This document shows positions 54,261 to 62,940 of a stretch of 64,000 nt of DNA, piece by piece. Numbering within the stretch: the stretch's first letter is position 1; every line of letters starts with the position of its first letter. This stretch comes from Henriciella sp. (GTDB taxonomy: Bacteria; Pseudomonadota; Alphaproteobacteria; Caulobacterales; Hyphomonadaceae), in assembly GCF_029937755.1 (NCBI RefSeq), contig NZ_JAPYPG010000001.1, forward strand, positions 558,001-622,000, given 5' to 3'. Under the pieces are notes generated by a model. It saw nothing but the letters and a program-made list of their open reading frames with translations, was not told the origin of the DNA and did no database searches. The position numbers and the translations under genes were made by a program.

Positions 54261-54788
54261 ATGGCAAAACAAGCACAGGGTGATATCCAGGAACTTGTCT
54301 TCGAGATCGGCCAATCAGTAGTCTATCCGGCGCATGGCGTCGGAAAGATCACGGCCATCGAGAAGCAGACCGTCGCGGGTATGTCACTTGAAGTGTACGT
54401 CGTCTCCTTCGATCAGGACAAGATGATCCTGCGGGTTCCCACCAACCGTGCCGAAGCCTCTGGCATGCGTGCCCTGGCCGGCTCCAAGCTTGTCGACGAT
54501 GCGCTGAAGACGCTCGGCGGCAAGGCCCGGATCAAGCGCACCATGTGGTCGCGCCGCGCCCAGGAATACGAAGCAAAGATCAACTCCGGCGACCTGATCT
54601 CGATTGCGGAAGTCGTTCGCGACCTGCACCGCGGCGAAGACCAGCCGGAACAATCCTACTCCGAGCGCCAACTCTATGAGAGCGCGCTCGACCGCATGGC
54701 CCGTGAACTCGCCGCTGTCGAGAACACCGACCACGAGACGGCCATGGAGCGGCTTGCAAAGTCGCTTGCCAAGAAAAAGGCCGCCTAG
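54261..54788 (+). CDS. carD: CarD-family RNA polymerase-binding regulator
   Basis: 175 residues. N-terminal Tudor-like RNAP-interaction domain (FEIGQSVVYPAHGVGKITAI, LEVYVVSFDQDKMILRVPTN) and a C-terminal helical DNA-binding domain with IKRTMWSRRAQEYEAKINSG and a conserved Trp in TMWSR that wedges the promoter bubble. CarD stabilises open complexes, notably at rRNA promoters, and affects stress responses. A basic tail SLAKKKAA ends it. ATG 54261 agrees with the family; the longer frame from 54174 would include the structured leader. A terminator follows. Confidence 0.95.
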   Translation: MAKQAQGDIQELVFEIGQSVVYPAHGVGKITAIEKQTVAGMSLEVYVVSFDQDKMILRVPTNRAEASGMRALAGSKLVDDALKTLGGKARIKRTMWSRRAQEYEAKINSGDLISIAEVVRDLHRGEDQPEQSYSERQLYESALDRMARELAAVENTDHETAMERLAKSLAKKKAA

Positions 54789-54823
54789 GTTTCCTTTCCG
54801 GACTTAACCGGAAAATGAAAGAG

Positions 54824-54851
54824 AGCCCTGCCCCATCGGCAGGGCTTTTTC
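54824..54851 (+). terminator. rho-independent terminator of carD
   Basis: AGCCCTGCC (54824-54832), loop CCATC, GGCAGGGCT (54838-54846), then TTTTC. It lies 36 bp after the carD stop and separates carD from rpoH. Confidence 0.88.
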
Positions 54852-54972
54852 TTTGCGCGGCACCCGCTGAGGGCGACTTTCAAAGATTCTTTACCCGGCA
54901 GGTGATCCGGCGCGCTTTGACCCCCGTAATGAGGGCATCAAGGCAGAACGCTTCACTGGCAGGGAGAGAAAT

Positions 54973-55857
54973 ATGGCCACGTCCATGACATCCGGAACCG
55001 CTGATCGGCACTTCGTCAGGACCGCCATGAAAAAACCCATGCTCAGCCAGGAGCATGAGATGGCGCTCGCCACGCGATGGCGCGACGAACAGGATGAAGA
55101 GGCGCTTCACGAGCTGACCAGCGCCTATATGCGGCTCGTCATCTCCATGGCCTCGAAATTCCGTCATTACGGCCTGCCCCTGTCGGACCTCGTCCAGGAA
55201 GGCAATGTCGGCCTGATGCAGGCGGCCGCCCGCTTCGACCCGGACCGGGAAGTGCGCTTCTCGACCTACGCGTCGTGGTGGATCCGCTCTTCCATTCAGG
55301 ATTTCGTGCTGCGCAACTGGTCGATCGTTCGTACCGGCACGACAGCGGCACAGAAGTCGCTCTTCTTCAATCTCAAGCGCCTGCGCGCGAAAATCGACGA
55401 TACGGGCGACGGCGTGATGACGCGCGAGAATACCGAATGGATCGCCACCCATCTCGGCGTGCGCCAGCGCGACGTTGAAGCCATGGCCTCGCGCCTGTCA
55501 GGCTCGGACCGGTCCCTCAACGCACCGCTCAATACCGATAGCGAGGCCCAGTGGATGGACCTGCTTGAGGACGAGAATGCCATCACAGAAGACAATGTGA
55601 TGGAAAGCCGCGACGGAGAGCGCCGCCGGCAGTGGATTGCAGAAGCCCTGAAGACACTGAACGACCGTGAAAATCTGATCATCCGCGAGCGCCGCCTGAC
55701 CGACGATACGGTCACGCTCGAGGTGCTGGGACAAAGGCTCGGCATCTCCAAGGAGCGCGTGCGCCAGATCGAACACCAGGCGCTTGGAAAACTCCGCAAG
55801 GCGCTTGTCACCATGGTCGGCGACCCCGAGGAAACAGGCCTGATCCCGATCCGCTAG
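54973..55857 (+). CDS. rpoH: RNA polymerase sigma-32 factor
   Basis: 294 residues. Heat-shock sigma factor: region 2 (LVISMASKFRHYGLPLSDLVQ, YASWWIRSSIQDFVLRNWS), the RpoH box AAQKSLFFNLKRLR, and region 4 (LTDDTVTLEVLGQRLGISKERVRQIEHQAL). It directs polymerase to chaperone and protease promoters. The next gene, clpB, has a matching promoter, so the two form a regulator-target pair. It could be an RpoH2-type paralog; one window cannot tell. GGGAGAG precedes the ATG. Confidence 0.95.
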   Translation: MATSMTSGTADRHFVRTAMKKPMLSQEHEMALATRWRDEQDEEALHELTSAYMRLVISMASKFRHYGLPLSDLVQEGNVGLMQAAARFDPDREVRFSTYASWWIRSSIQDFVLRNWSIVRTGTTAAQKSLFFNLKRLRAKIDDTGDGVMTRENTEWIATHLGVRQRDVEAMASRLSGSDRSLNAPLNTDSEAQWMDLLEDENAITEDNVMESRDGERRRQWIAEALKTLNDRENLIIRERRLTDDTVTLEVLGQRLGISKERVRQIEHQALGKLRKALVTMVGDPEETGLIPIR

Positions 55858-55894
55858 GCCGGGCAAAACGGGTGCCGTCCAGAAATCATATCCA

Positions 55895-55919
55895 GACCCG
55901 CGAGCCGCCCTTGCGGGTC
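55895..55919 (+). terminator. hairpin after rpoH, overlapping the clpB -35
   Basis: GACCCGCGAG (55895-55904) pairs with CTTGCGGGTC (55910-55919), one G-U pair, 5-nt loop. It lies 38 bp past the rpoH stop. No long U-run follows, so it is a weak terminator candidate. The right arm contains the CTTG of the sigma-32-type promoter. Confidence 0.45.
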
Positions 55920-55938
55920 GGTATGTATATTCCCATAT
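55908..55938 (+). promoter_or_regulatory. sigma-32-type promoter of clpB
   Basis: CCCTTGCGG gives the CTTG -35 (55910-55913) and CCCATAT (55932-55938) the -10, 18 nt apart. This fits the RpoH pattern CTTG ... CCCATnT closely. The clpB ATG is 117 nt downstream. Confidence 0.78.
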
Positions 55939-56054
55939 CCCTTTCAATGCCGGTTGCCGCTAAGCGGGACGGGCAGTCTTATGCCCGTTCGGTGCCCTCA
56001 TGCACGGCCGGGCCGGACATGACGATGCAATCTGCCTTTGAAAGGGGATCATAA

Positions 56055-58682
56055 ATGAATTTCGACAATTATACCGAGCGTGCACGCAGCGTGCTCCAGT
56101 CGGCACAGACGGCGGCCCTGGCCGCAGGTCACCAGATTTTCCTGCCCGAACACATCCTGAAAGCCCTGCTTGAGGATCGCGACCGCCTGGCCGCGAATCT
56201 GATCCGCGCTGCCGGTGGCCAGCCGGAACTGGTACAACAGAAGATGGATGAAGCCCTTCGCGCCCAGCCGCAGGTTTCCGGTGGCGATTCAGGCCTTCGC
56301 CTCGACCAGAAAACGGCCAAGCTCTTTGCCGATGCAGAAACCGGCGCCAAACAGGCCGGCGACAGCTTCATTACAGTGGAACGTATCCTCGTCGCGCTGG
56401 CCGGCCTCACCGGCTCCAAGGCTGCTGACGCGCTGAAGGCTGGTGGCGTAACCGCAGACAGTCTCGAAGGCGCGGTCTCCCAGCTGCGCCAGGGCCGGAC
56501 CGCCGATACCGAGAATGCCGAAGAGGGCTATGAAGCGCTCAAGAAATATACCCGCGACCTCACCGCCGATGCCCGGGCGGGCAAGCTGGATCCGGTTATT
56601 GGACGTGACGAGGAAATCCGCCGGACCGTGCAGGTCCTGTCGCGGCGCTCGAAGAACAATCCTGTGCTGATCGGTGAGCCGGGCGTCGGCAAGACGGCCA
56701 TTGCGGAGGGTCTTGCCCTGCGCATCATCAATGAGGACGTGCCGGAAAGCCTGAAAGACAAGCGCCTGCTTGCCCTCGACATGGGTGCGCTGATTGCCGG
56801 CGCGAAATTCCGTGGCGAGTTCGAGGAGCGCCTCAAGGCCGTTATCAAGGAAATCGAACAGGCCGAAGGCGGCGTCATTCTCTTCATCGACGAGATGCAC
56901 ACGCTTGTCGGTGCCGGCAAGTCCGATGGCGCCATGGACGCGTCCAACTTGCTGAAACCGGCGCTTGCGCGGGGTGAACTTCACTGTGTCGGCGCCACGA
57001 CGCTGGATGAGTACCGCAAATATGTCGAAGGCGATGCAGCCCTCGCGCGGCGCTTCATGGCCGTCTATGTCGATGAGCCGACGGTTCAGGACACGATCTC
57101 CATCCTTCGCGGCCTGAAGGGCCGTTATGAAGCCCACCATGGCGTGCGGGTTTCGGACGCAGCGATCGTCTCGGCCGCGACCCTGTCCAACCGCTACATC
57201 ACAGACCGCTTCCTGCCGGACAAGGCGATCGACCTTATGGACGAAGCTGCATCCCGTCTCCGGATGCAGGTTGATTCCAAACCGGAAGCCCTCGATGAGA
57301 TCGACCGGCGGCTGATGCAGCTGAAGATCGAGGCGGAAGCGCTCAAGAAAGAGAAAGACCAGGCCTCGAAGGACCGTCTCGAAGGCATTGAGGGCCAGAT
57401 CGCGGATCTGCAGACCCAGTCCGATGAGCTGAGCACCGCATGGGCGGCCGAGAAAGACAAGCTGAAAGGCGCAGCCTCCGCCAAGGAAGAGCTGGACCGT
57501 GCCCATGCCGAGATGGCCGAAGCCCAGCGGCGCGGCGACCTGTCACGCGCGTCAGAGCTGAAATACGCCGTCATTCCGCAACTTGAGGAACGTATCGCCG
57601 CGGTTGAGAAATCCGAGACCGATAGTGGCGAGGGCCAGGAAGGCCTCGTGTCAGAGGTCGTGCGCCCGGAGCATGTTGCCTCTGTGGTCTCCAAGTGGAC
57701 CGGCATTCCGGTCGACAAGATGATGGAAGGCGAACGCGACAAGCTGCTCCGCATGGAAGAGGCGTTGCGCGCCCGCGTTGTCGGACAGGAAGAAGCGCTC
57801 GAAGCGGTATCCAATGCCGTTCGCCGGGCCCGTGCCGGTCTTCAGGACCCGCATCGCCCGGTCGGCTCCTTCCTGTTCATCGGCCCGACCGGCGTCGGCA
57901 AGACCGAGCTCACCAAGGCGCTCGCCGAATTCATGTTCGACGATGACAGTGCCGTGCTCAGGCTCGACATGTCGGAGTTCCAGGAGAAGCATTCGGTCGC
58001 CCGTCTGATCGGTGCACCTCCGGGCTATGTCGGCTATGAGGAAGGCGGTGTGCTGACCGAAGCCGTCCGCCGGCGGCCCTATCAGGTGATCCTGTTCGAC
58101 GAGGTGGAGAAGGCCCATCCGGACCTTTTCAACACGCTGCTGCAGGTCCTCGATGATGGCCGCCTCACCGATGGCCATGGCCGCACGGTCGACTTCCGCA
58201 ATACGATCATCATCATGACGTCCAACCTCGGCGCCGATGCGCTTGCCAGCGGCGATGCCGGCGAGATCAGCGACGCCCAGCGTGAGACCGTGATGACGGC
58301 CGTGCGCGCGCATTTCCGGCCTGAGTTCATCAACCGGATCGATGAGATCGTCTTCTTCAAGCGGCTCGGCCGTGCCGAGATCGACCATGTCGTCGATATC
58401 CAGATGGAGCGCCTGTCGACGCTGCTCGCCGATCGCAAGATCAAGGTGGAGCTGTCGGAGGAGGCCCGCACATGGCTGGCCGATCGCGGCTACGACCCGG
58501 TCTATGGTGCCCGCCCGCTCAAGCGGGTGATCCAGAAGGAGCTTCAGGACCCGCTGGCCCGCCTCGTGCTGGAAGGCAAGGTTGCCGATAACAGCACGGT
58601 GACGGTCGATGTCGAAGGCGGCAGCCTGTCGATCAACGGCGTCCCGAATGACTTCGCCAAGGGCGCTGCCGCCCTGAACTGA
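56055..58682 (+). CDS. clpB: ATP-dependent disaggregase ClpB
   Basis: 875 residues, full-length. Hexameric AAA+ chaperone that, with DnaK, pulls proteins out of aggregates. N-domain with two Clp repeats (1-145), first AAA domain with GEPGVGKTA (about 207) and [14 protein letters not shown], the coiled-coil middle domain unique to ClpB (about 405-530, [17 protein letters not shown]), second AAA domain with GPTGVGKTE (about 610) and [13 protein letters not shown], and the C-terminal D2 domain. AGGGGA precedes the ATG. Transcribed from a sigma-32-type promoter. A terminator follows inside the convergent gene. Confidence 0.97.
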   Translation: MNFDNYTERARSVLQSAQTAALAAGHQIFLPEHILKALLEDRDRLAANLIRAAGGQPELVQQKMDEALRAQPQVSGGDSGLRLDQKTAKLFADAETGAKQAGDSFITVERILVALAGLTGSKAADALKAGGVTADSLEGAVSQLRQGRTADTENAEEGYEALKKYTRDLTADARAGKLDPVIGRDEEIRRTVQVLSRRSKNNPVLIGEPGVGKTAIAEGLALRIINEDVPESLKDKRLLALDMGALIAGAKFRGEFEERLKAVIKEIEQAEGGVILFIDEMHTLVGAGKSDGAMDASNLLKPALARGELHCVGATTLDEYRKYVEGDAALARRFMAVYVDEPTVQDTISILRGLKGRYEAHHGVRVSDAAIVSAATLSNRYITDRFLPDKAIDLMDEAASRLRMQVDSKPEALDEIDRRLMQLKIEAEALKKEKDQASKDRLEGIEGQIADLQTQSDELSTAWAAEKDKLKGAASAKEELDRAHAEMAEAQRRGDLSRASELKYAVIPQLEERIAAVEKSETDSGEGQEGLVSEVVRPEHVASVVSKWTGIPVDKMMEGERDKLLRMEEALRARVVGQEEALEAVSNAVRRARAGLQDPHRPVGSFLFIGPTGVGKTELTKALAEFMFDDDSAVLRLDMSEFQEKHSVARLIGAPPGYVGYEEGGVLTEAVRRRPYQVILFDEVEKAHPDLFNTLLQVLDDGRLTDGHGRTVDFRNTIIIMTSNLGADALASGDAGEISDAQRETVMTAVRAHFRPEFINRIDEIVFFKRLGRAEIDHVVDIQMERLSTLLADRKIKVELSEEARTWLADRGYDPVYGARPLKRVIQKELQDPLARLVLEGKVADNSTVTVDVEGGSLSINGVPNDFAKGAAALN

Positions 58683-58687
58683 TCCTG

Positions 58688-60622
58688 TCAGCCACCCGGC
58701 GCCGCGTGCGCCGGGTGGTTTTCTTTCAGGAAGGCAAGTGTCTCGGCAAGAACGGTATTGCGCACCTGCGATGTACGCAGGTCATGGTCTTCCCTGCCAA
58801 GGCTGACCAGGCGAAAGCCGGGCCGGCCATTCATCAGACTGGCGAGACTCAGCGTCTGATCAGACGGCACGACCAGATCTTCCTGGCCATAGAGCAGCAT
58901 CAGCGGCTGAGAAAACTCCGAGGCCCGGGCCCGCGGCGCGATACGGTTGCGCACGCCCTCGTCAGAATAGCGGTCGGCGCCGAGATACCGCTCCCAGTAA
59001 TCCTCTGCTTCCGCCCCCGAATTATAGCGGCCGAGCAGGGCGAACGGCTCTGTGACGCCATTGACGGAAACAATGCACCGCGTCTGCTCGCCATGGTCGA
59101 GCCCCATCATGAGGGCGGCATATCCGCCATAGCTTGCCCCAACCGCACAGTAGACGTTCTCGGCGACCAGCCCTTCGCCGATCGCCCATGCGCCAGCATC
59201 AGCGATATCCCCGATCATCCTTCCGCCGAACTCTCCGAAACCGGCATTGCGGAAGGCCTGCCCATAACCGGACGAGCCACGGAAGTTGGGTTGCAGCACC
59301 ATATAGCCCTCAGCGGCATAGGCCTGCGTCCACCAGTCATAGCCAAGCCCGTCGCGCGACTCCGGTCCGCCATGCGGCATGACAATCGTCGGAAAAGGCC
59401 CGTCAGCCATCGTCTTGCCCGGAGGCAAGGTCACAATCGCTTCCATCTCCAGACCGTCGCTGGCCGTATAGGTATGCGCCGAGACGTTGCCGGTCGGCAC
59501 ACTTGCCAGGTGCGAGGCCAGACTGCCGAGCGCGCCGAGCTGGCCACTATTTCGGTCGAGCACATAGAAATCCGCCGGGCGGCCGGGCGTTTCTGCCGAA
59601 ATGGCAATCTTGCTCTTGTCTGCATTCCAGGACAGCAGGTTCACGCGCTTGCCGGCCAGCGCATCGCTCAGCTGGGCGTGAGCGGTCCCAAGGGTTTCAT
59701 CGATGAAGAGCTGGCGGCTGAAGCCGTCGAAATAGCGAAAGCCGACAACACTGTTGGTGTAAGTGTCGCGAATGGCACTGGCGCGCCCGACATCAAAACC
59801 GCCAAGCATGATCGGCTCCATCGTGCCATCATCAAGCGAGAGATAGTAAAGCCCGTCCTGCTCTCCGATATCGCGGAAGACGACCAGCTTTTGCCTGGCC
59901 TGATCCAGGCCGTAAATGTAGAAATCCTGCACGCCTTTGGAGCTGTATTCGAGGAGCGTCTTCCCATCATGGCGCAGCTCCAGCGTGTCGGAAGGAAACC
60001 GAGCGACCAGGTCCGCCACCAGCTTGCCGTCGAGATCGTACCAGGCATTGACCGTCGACGGGCCGAACACCTTCTGTGTTCGCGACTTCCCCGATTTCAG
60101 ATTGACCTTGTGCGTTGCGAGCGTCCATCCATTGCTTCCGGGGCTGTCCTCTAGAGCCTCGATAACAACATGCTTTCCATCATCCGGCAGGACGGAGATC
60201 ACGTTCTGCGTATTGAGCAGGTTACCACCCCGCCGCATGAGGATCGCCCCGCTTCGGCGCTCAAGGTCGTATGAGATCACACGCTGGGATTCATACTCCT
60301 TCTGCCCGTTCACAGTCTGCAGGGACTCAAACTCGGAAACGTTGATCAGGACATAATCTTCATTCGGCCAGTAAACGTCCTGCAGACGATACTCGCCGCC
60401 AAGCGGGATGAAAATGCTCTCGCCGCCTGTGGCGATGTCGAAGATACAGACCGATGGCGCGCCTTTGGGGGCACATTCAACCGCCACGCGATCGCCGGAT
60501 GGCGACAGGCTCGGCTTAGCCAGGCCATCGGCTCGTCCGTACAGGTCTGCAGTCTCTGCAACAGCATGATGACCCGTAACCAGCAGAGCCGCGCAAAGCG
60601 CCGCCACCCTCATAGACACCAT
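58688..60622 (-). CDS. secreted S9-family prolyl oligopeptidase-like peptidase
   Basis: 644 residues. Signal peptide (VAALCAALLVTGHHAVA), a beta-propeller (about 25-380) and a C-terminal alpha/beta-hydrolase domain. Catalytic triad: Ser in VGASYGGYAALMMG, Asp in LLYGQEDLVVP and His in LGREDHDL. These enzymes cleave short peptides; dipeptidyl or acylaminoacyl specificity cannot be decided. ATG 60622 follows GAGGAGG, so it is preferred over the open frame to 60685. Its last codons are also the clpB terminator. Confidence 0.9.
   Translation of the reverse strand: MVSMRVAALCAALLVTGHHAVAETADLYGRADGLAKPSLSPSGDRVAVECAPKGAPSVCIFDIATGGESIFIPLGGEYRLQDVYWPNEDYVLINVSEFESLQTVNGQKEYESQRVISYDLERRSGAILMRRGGNLLNTQNVISVLPDDGKHVVIEALEDSPGSNGWTLATHKVNLKSGKSRTQKVFGPSTVNAWYDLDGKLVADLVARFPSDTLELRHDGKTLLEYSSKGVQDFYIYGLDQARQKLVVFRDIGEQDGLYYLSLDDGTMEPIMLGGFDVGRASAIRDTYTNSVVGFRYFDGFSRQLFIDETLGTAHAQLSDALAGKRVNLLSWNADKSKIAISAETPGRPADFYVLDRNSGQLGALGSLASHLASVPTGNVSAHTYTASDGLEMEAIVTLPPGKTMADGPFPTIVMPHGGPESRDGLGYDWWTQAYAAEGYMVLQPNFRGSSGYGQAFRNAGFGEFGGRMIGDIADAGAWAIGEGLVAENVYCAVGASYGGYAALMMGLDHGEQTRCIVSVNGVTEPFALLGRYNSGAEAEDYWERYLGADRYSDEGVRNRIAPRARASEFSQPLMLLYGQEDLVVPSDQTLSLASLMNGRPGFRLVSLGREDHDLRTSQVRNTVLAETLAFLKENHPAHAAPGG
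58692..58726 (+). terminator. clpB terminator inside the end of the S9 peptidase gene
   Basis: CCACCCGGCGC (58692-58702), loop CGCGT, GCGCCGGGTGG (58708-58718), then TTTTCTTT. An 11-bp perfect stem beginning 10 nt after the clpB stop. It lies within the final codons (HAAPGG) of the convergent peptidase gene. Confidence 0.9.
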
Positions 60623-60927
60623 GGAAAATCCCTCCTCAACTTCCCCAACTCTATGCAGAGTGGAAAAATTGTACAGCGGCATCATTGCAGGCCAAGCCGC
60701 GCCAGAGACCGCGCGCAGTCGCGCCTCCGCTTGTCACAAAATATTTCATCCCGCCAAGGCATTGCAGCCACTGAACTTTTCTCGATATGCTCAATTGCAT
60801 AGGTGCGCTGCGGAATTATGCCCTTCAAAAGTATGCTGCGAGTGCGAAATGTTATTGTGCACCCGCGAAAAGTGGGGCGTCAGGGGCGGGCAATGACCCG
60901 CATGCTCAAACACAAGAGGGCATCATA
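60623..60927. other. intergenic region between peptidase and UrcA genes
   Basis: A 305-bp gap, AT-richer than average, containing the two promoters. It holds a TTGTCACAAAA element at 60731 that only half-matches a Pho box, and short direct ATTGCA motifs. No RNA gene was recognised. An ORF starting at 60787 runs into UrcA, but its upstream part has no protein-like features. Confidence 0.5.
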
Positions 60928-61278
60928 ATGAAAATTCGCGTTTCCTCCATTCTCTTCGCACTGTCGCTTTTCGGCGGCGTTGCTCATGCCGACCAGGACT
61001 ACACCCAGGTGAGTGCTGAATTCACTTTCGACCAGACCCTGCTCGAGAGCGAGGCCGGTGCCGCCCAGGTACTGACCGACCTCGAAAAGCAGGCCGAGAA
61101 AGCCTGCCGCAAGGTGTCGCTGGTCACGGTTGGCCTGGTTGTCGATGAAGTCTGCGCTCAGGACCTTATGGTTCAGGCTGTCGACCAGATCGGACACTCC
61201 AACCTTGCCGAGCAGTATGCAGCCTCCAGCTACTACACCGACACGGTGTCGGAGCGCCTGCAGCTGGCTGCCCGCTAA
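60928..61278 (+). CDS. UrcA family secreted protein
   Basis: 116 residues. Signal peptide MKIRVSSILFALSLFGGVAHA, then the UrcA pattern: VSAEFTFDQTLLESEAGAAQ, LTDLEKQAEKACRK with a cysteine, EVCAQDLMVQAVDQIG with the second. UrcA proteins are small periplasmic proteins of alphaproteobacteria with a single disulfide and unknown function, often induced by stress. A strong terminator follows. The ATG at 60928 fits the signal peptide. Confidence 0.88.
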   Translation: MKIRVSSILFALSLFGGVAHADQDYTQVSAEFTFDQTLLESEAGAAQVLTDLEKQAEKACRKVSLVTVGLVVDEVCAQDLMVQAVDQIGHSNLAEQYAASSYYTDTVSERLQLAAR

Positions 61279-61305
61279 AGGAACAAGCCCTTAACGGCTA
61301 ACACT

Positions 61306-61336
61306 GAAAAGCCCCGGCCACATGGCCGGGGCTTTT
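61306..61336 (+). terminator. rho-independent terminator of the UrcA gene
   Basis: AAAAGCCCCGGCC pairs with GGCCGGGGCTTTT around ACAT, an almost perfect 13-bp stem ending in T residues. The M23 gene on the other strand ends 26 bp further on, and the symmetric stem may serve both. Confidence 0.9.
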
Positions 61337-61361
61337 TCGTTTCTGTCATGACCCGTTGCGA

Positions 61362-62732
61362 TCAGGGCGCCGGCGGCGTGCCATCGACATCAATCAGGCC
61401 TTCGCCACGCTCCGGCACATCGCCGGAGGCCAGCATCTGCCCGGCACCGCGCATCGCATCGATCTCGGCGCGGCGCTCATCAAAGGCGGCCATGATGTCC
61501 GGCGTCTCGGCAAGCTTGCGGCCGGTCGGCAGCTTCAGCGTCATCGCGTTCACCTGCTTGCCATTGATCAGCACTTCATAATGCAGGTGCGGCCCGGTCG
61601 AGGCGCCGGTGGAGCCGACATAACCGATGATATCGCCCTGGCGCACGCGCTTGCCGGACCGGATACCCGGACCGAAGCGCAGCAGATGCGCATAGGCGGT
61701 CTCATAACCATTCTTGTGCTGGATCCGGACATAGTTGCCATAGCCGCCATAGCGGCTGGAACGCTCGATCGTGCCATGGCCGGCCGCATAGACCGGCGTA
61801 CCGGACCGGGCGGCAAAGTCGGTACCCTTGTGCAGCTTGTTGTAGCCGGAAATCGGGTGGCGGCGATAACCGAAATTCGAGGACAGACGGGCGCCGTTGA
61901 TTGGCGTCTTCATCAGGAATTTCGTCGCTGCCTCACCATTGCGGTCATAATAATCGTGCACATCCTCATCACTCGGTGTGAAGCGGTAATAGGCCTTGTC
62001 GAGCGCCTTGCCGTTAATGGCGGCGTAGAGCACATCGCCCGTGCGCACGCGGTTGCCACGCTCATCGACCATTTCCTCATAGACCATCTCGAACTCATCG
62101 CCGGGATGGATGTCACGCTGGAAATCGAGGTCGTAGGCAAAGATGCTGGCGAAATCGACGACCTGCTGGTCATGCGCGCCCTTGGCGAGGGCCGCCTCAT
62201 AGATGCTGGTGTCGATCGTTGCGGTGATCCGCTTCTCGACCGGCCTTGTCTGCGCCTGCAGCACCAGCGGCGTGAAACCGCCATCGGCGGTGCGCCGCGA
62301 CAGGATCTGCTTGCCCACTTCATTCGACAGCGACAGGGCGGTGAGCTGGGCATTCTCACCTTCGCCGCGGAAATGCGCCTTGACCTCAAGCCCGGCCTGA
62401 ACACGGCGCGGGTCGACCAGCTCGGCATCATAGAGCGCCTGCAGCGAACGTGCGGCGTCAGATGGCTGGGCGCCAAGGTCGCGCACGAGTTCGATGAGCG
62501 TCTCACGTGGCTTCAGTGTGGCGTCCCGGCGCTGGTCCGGAATCATATCTGTGAACTCTTCTGCACTTAGAACCGTTGTAGCCAGCGGGGTCGCAAGCGT
62601 CACTGGCGCAGGGGTCTGGGCTTCCGCCTGTCTCGACTGGGCGACCATATAGAGCGTGGAAATCGTTGCCACGCCTGACATGGCACCGAGGAGTACAAGG
62701 CTGGTCATGCCTCTCGATAACTGGAAACTCAA
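61362..62732 (-). CDS. M23-family peptidoglycan endopeptidase, membrane-anchored
   Basis: About 456 residues. N-terminal anchor (SLVLLGAMSGVATISTLYMV), OapA-like and LysM-like region (about 60-290, TDMIPDQRRDATLKPRETL), and a C-terminal LytM domain with HKGTDFAARSGTPVYAAG (H-x3-D zinc ligands) and GPHLHYEVLING (H-x-H). It should cut peptide cross-links in the periplasm during growth. The start TTG 62732 has AAGGAGG 8 nt before it; the ATG at 62708 lacks one, and the longer open frame to 62918 has poor codon use. The divergent YdbH-like gene starts at 62941. Confidence 0.88.
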   Translation of the reverse strand: MSFQLSRGMTSLVLLGAMSGVATISTLYMVAQSRQAEAQTPAPVTLATPLATTVLSAEEFTDMIPDQRRDATLKPRETLIELVRDLGAQPSDAARSLQALYDAELVDPRRVQAGLEVKAHFRGEGENAQLTALSLSNEVGKQILSRRTADGGFTPLVLQAQTRPVEKRITATIDTSIYEAALAKGAHDQQVVDFASIFAYDLDFQRDIHPGDEFEMVYEEMVDERGNRVRTGDVLYAAINGKALDKAYYRFTPSDEDVHDYYDRNGEAATKFLMKTPINGARLSSNFGYRRHPISGYNKLHKGTDFAARSGTPVYAAGHGTIERSSRYGGYGNYVRIQHKNGYETAYAHLLRFGPGIRSGKRVRQGDIIGYVGSTGASTGPHLHYEVLINGKQVNAMTLKLPTGRKLAETPDIMAAFDERRAEIDAMRGAGQMLASGDVPERGEGLIDVDGTPPAP

Positions 62733-62940
62733 CTGGAGGGCCTCCTTGGTCCTTCGTTTATCAACCCGATCGGGAAGCAGTATAGCAAACCCCCGTCGGT
62801 ATCTCCATTCTCGCCATTCAATAGCGAAAGGATTAAGTAAACCGGCCCGGGAGTGTCTTAAATTCTCCACAAGGGGGCTTGCAAGTGGGCAGATGCCTCT
62901 TAGAGCAGCAACAATCATTAAATATCAGGCAGGTTAGGGC

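Noticed and set aside
58706-60154. A 482-codon open frame antisense to the S9 peptidase
   Set aside because: No domain or signal, and the peptidase has all catalytic motifs. Same reasoning for the open frame opposite the M23 gene at 61356-62570.
60731-60748. TTGTCACAAAATATTTCA as a third Pho box
   Set aside because: It shares TGTCACAAAA with the two candidate Pho boxes, but the second half-site does not match and neither flanking gene suggests phosphate control.
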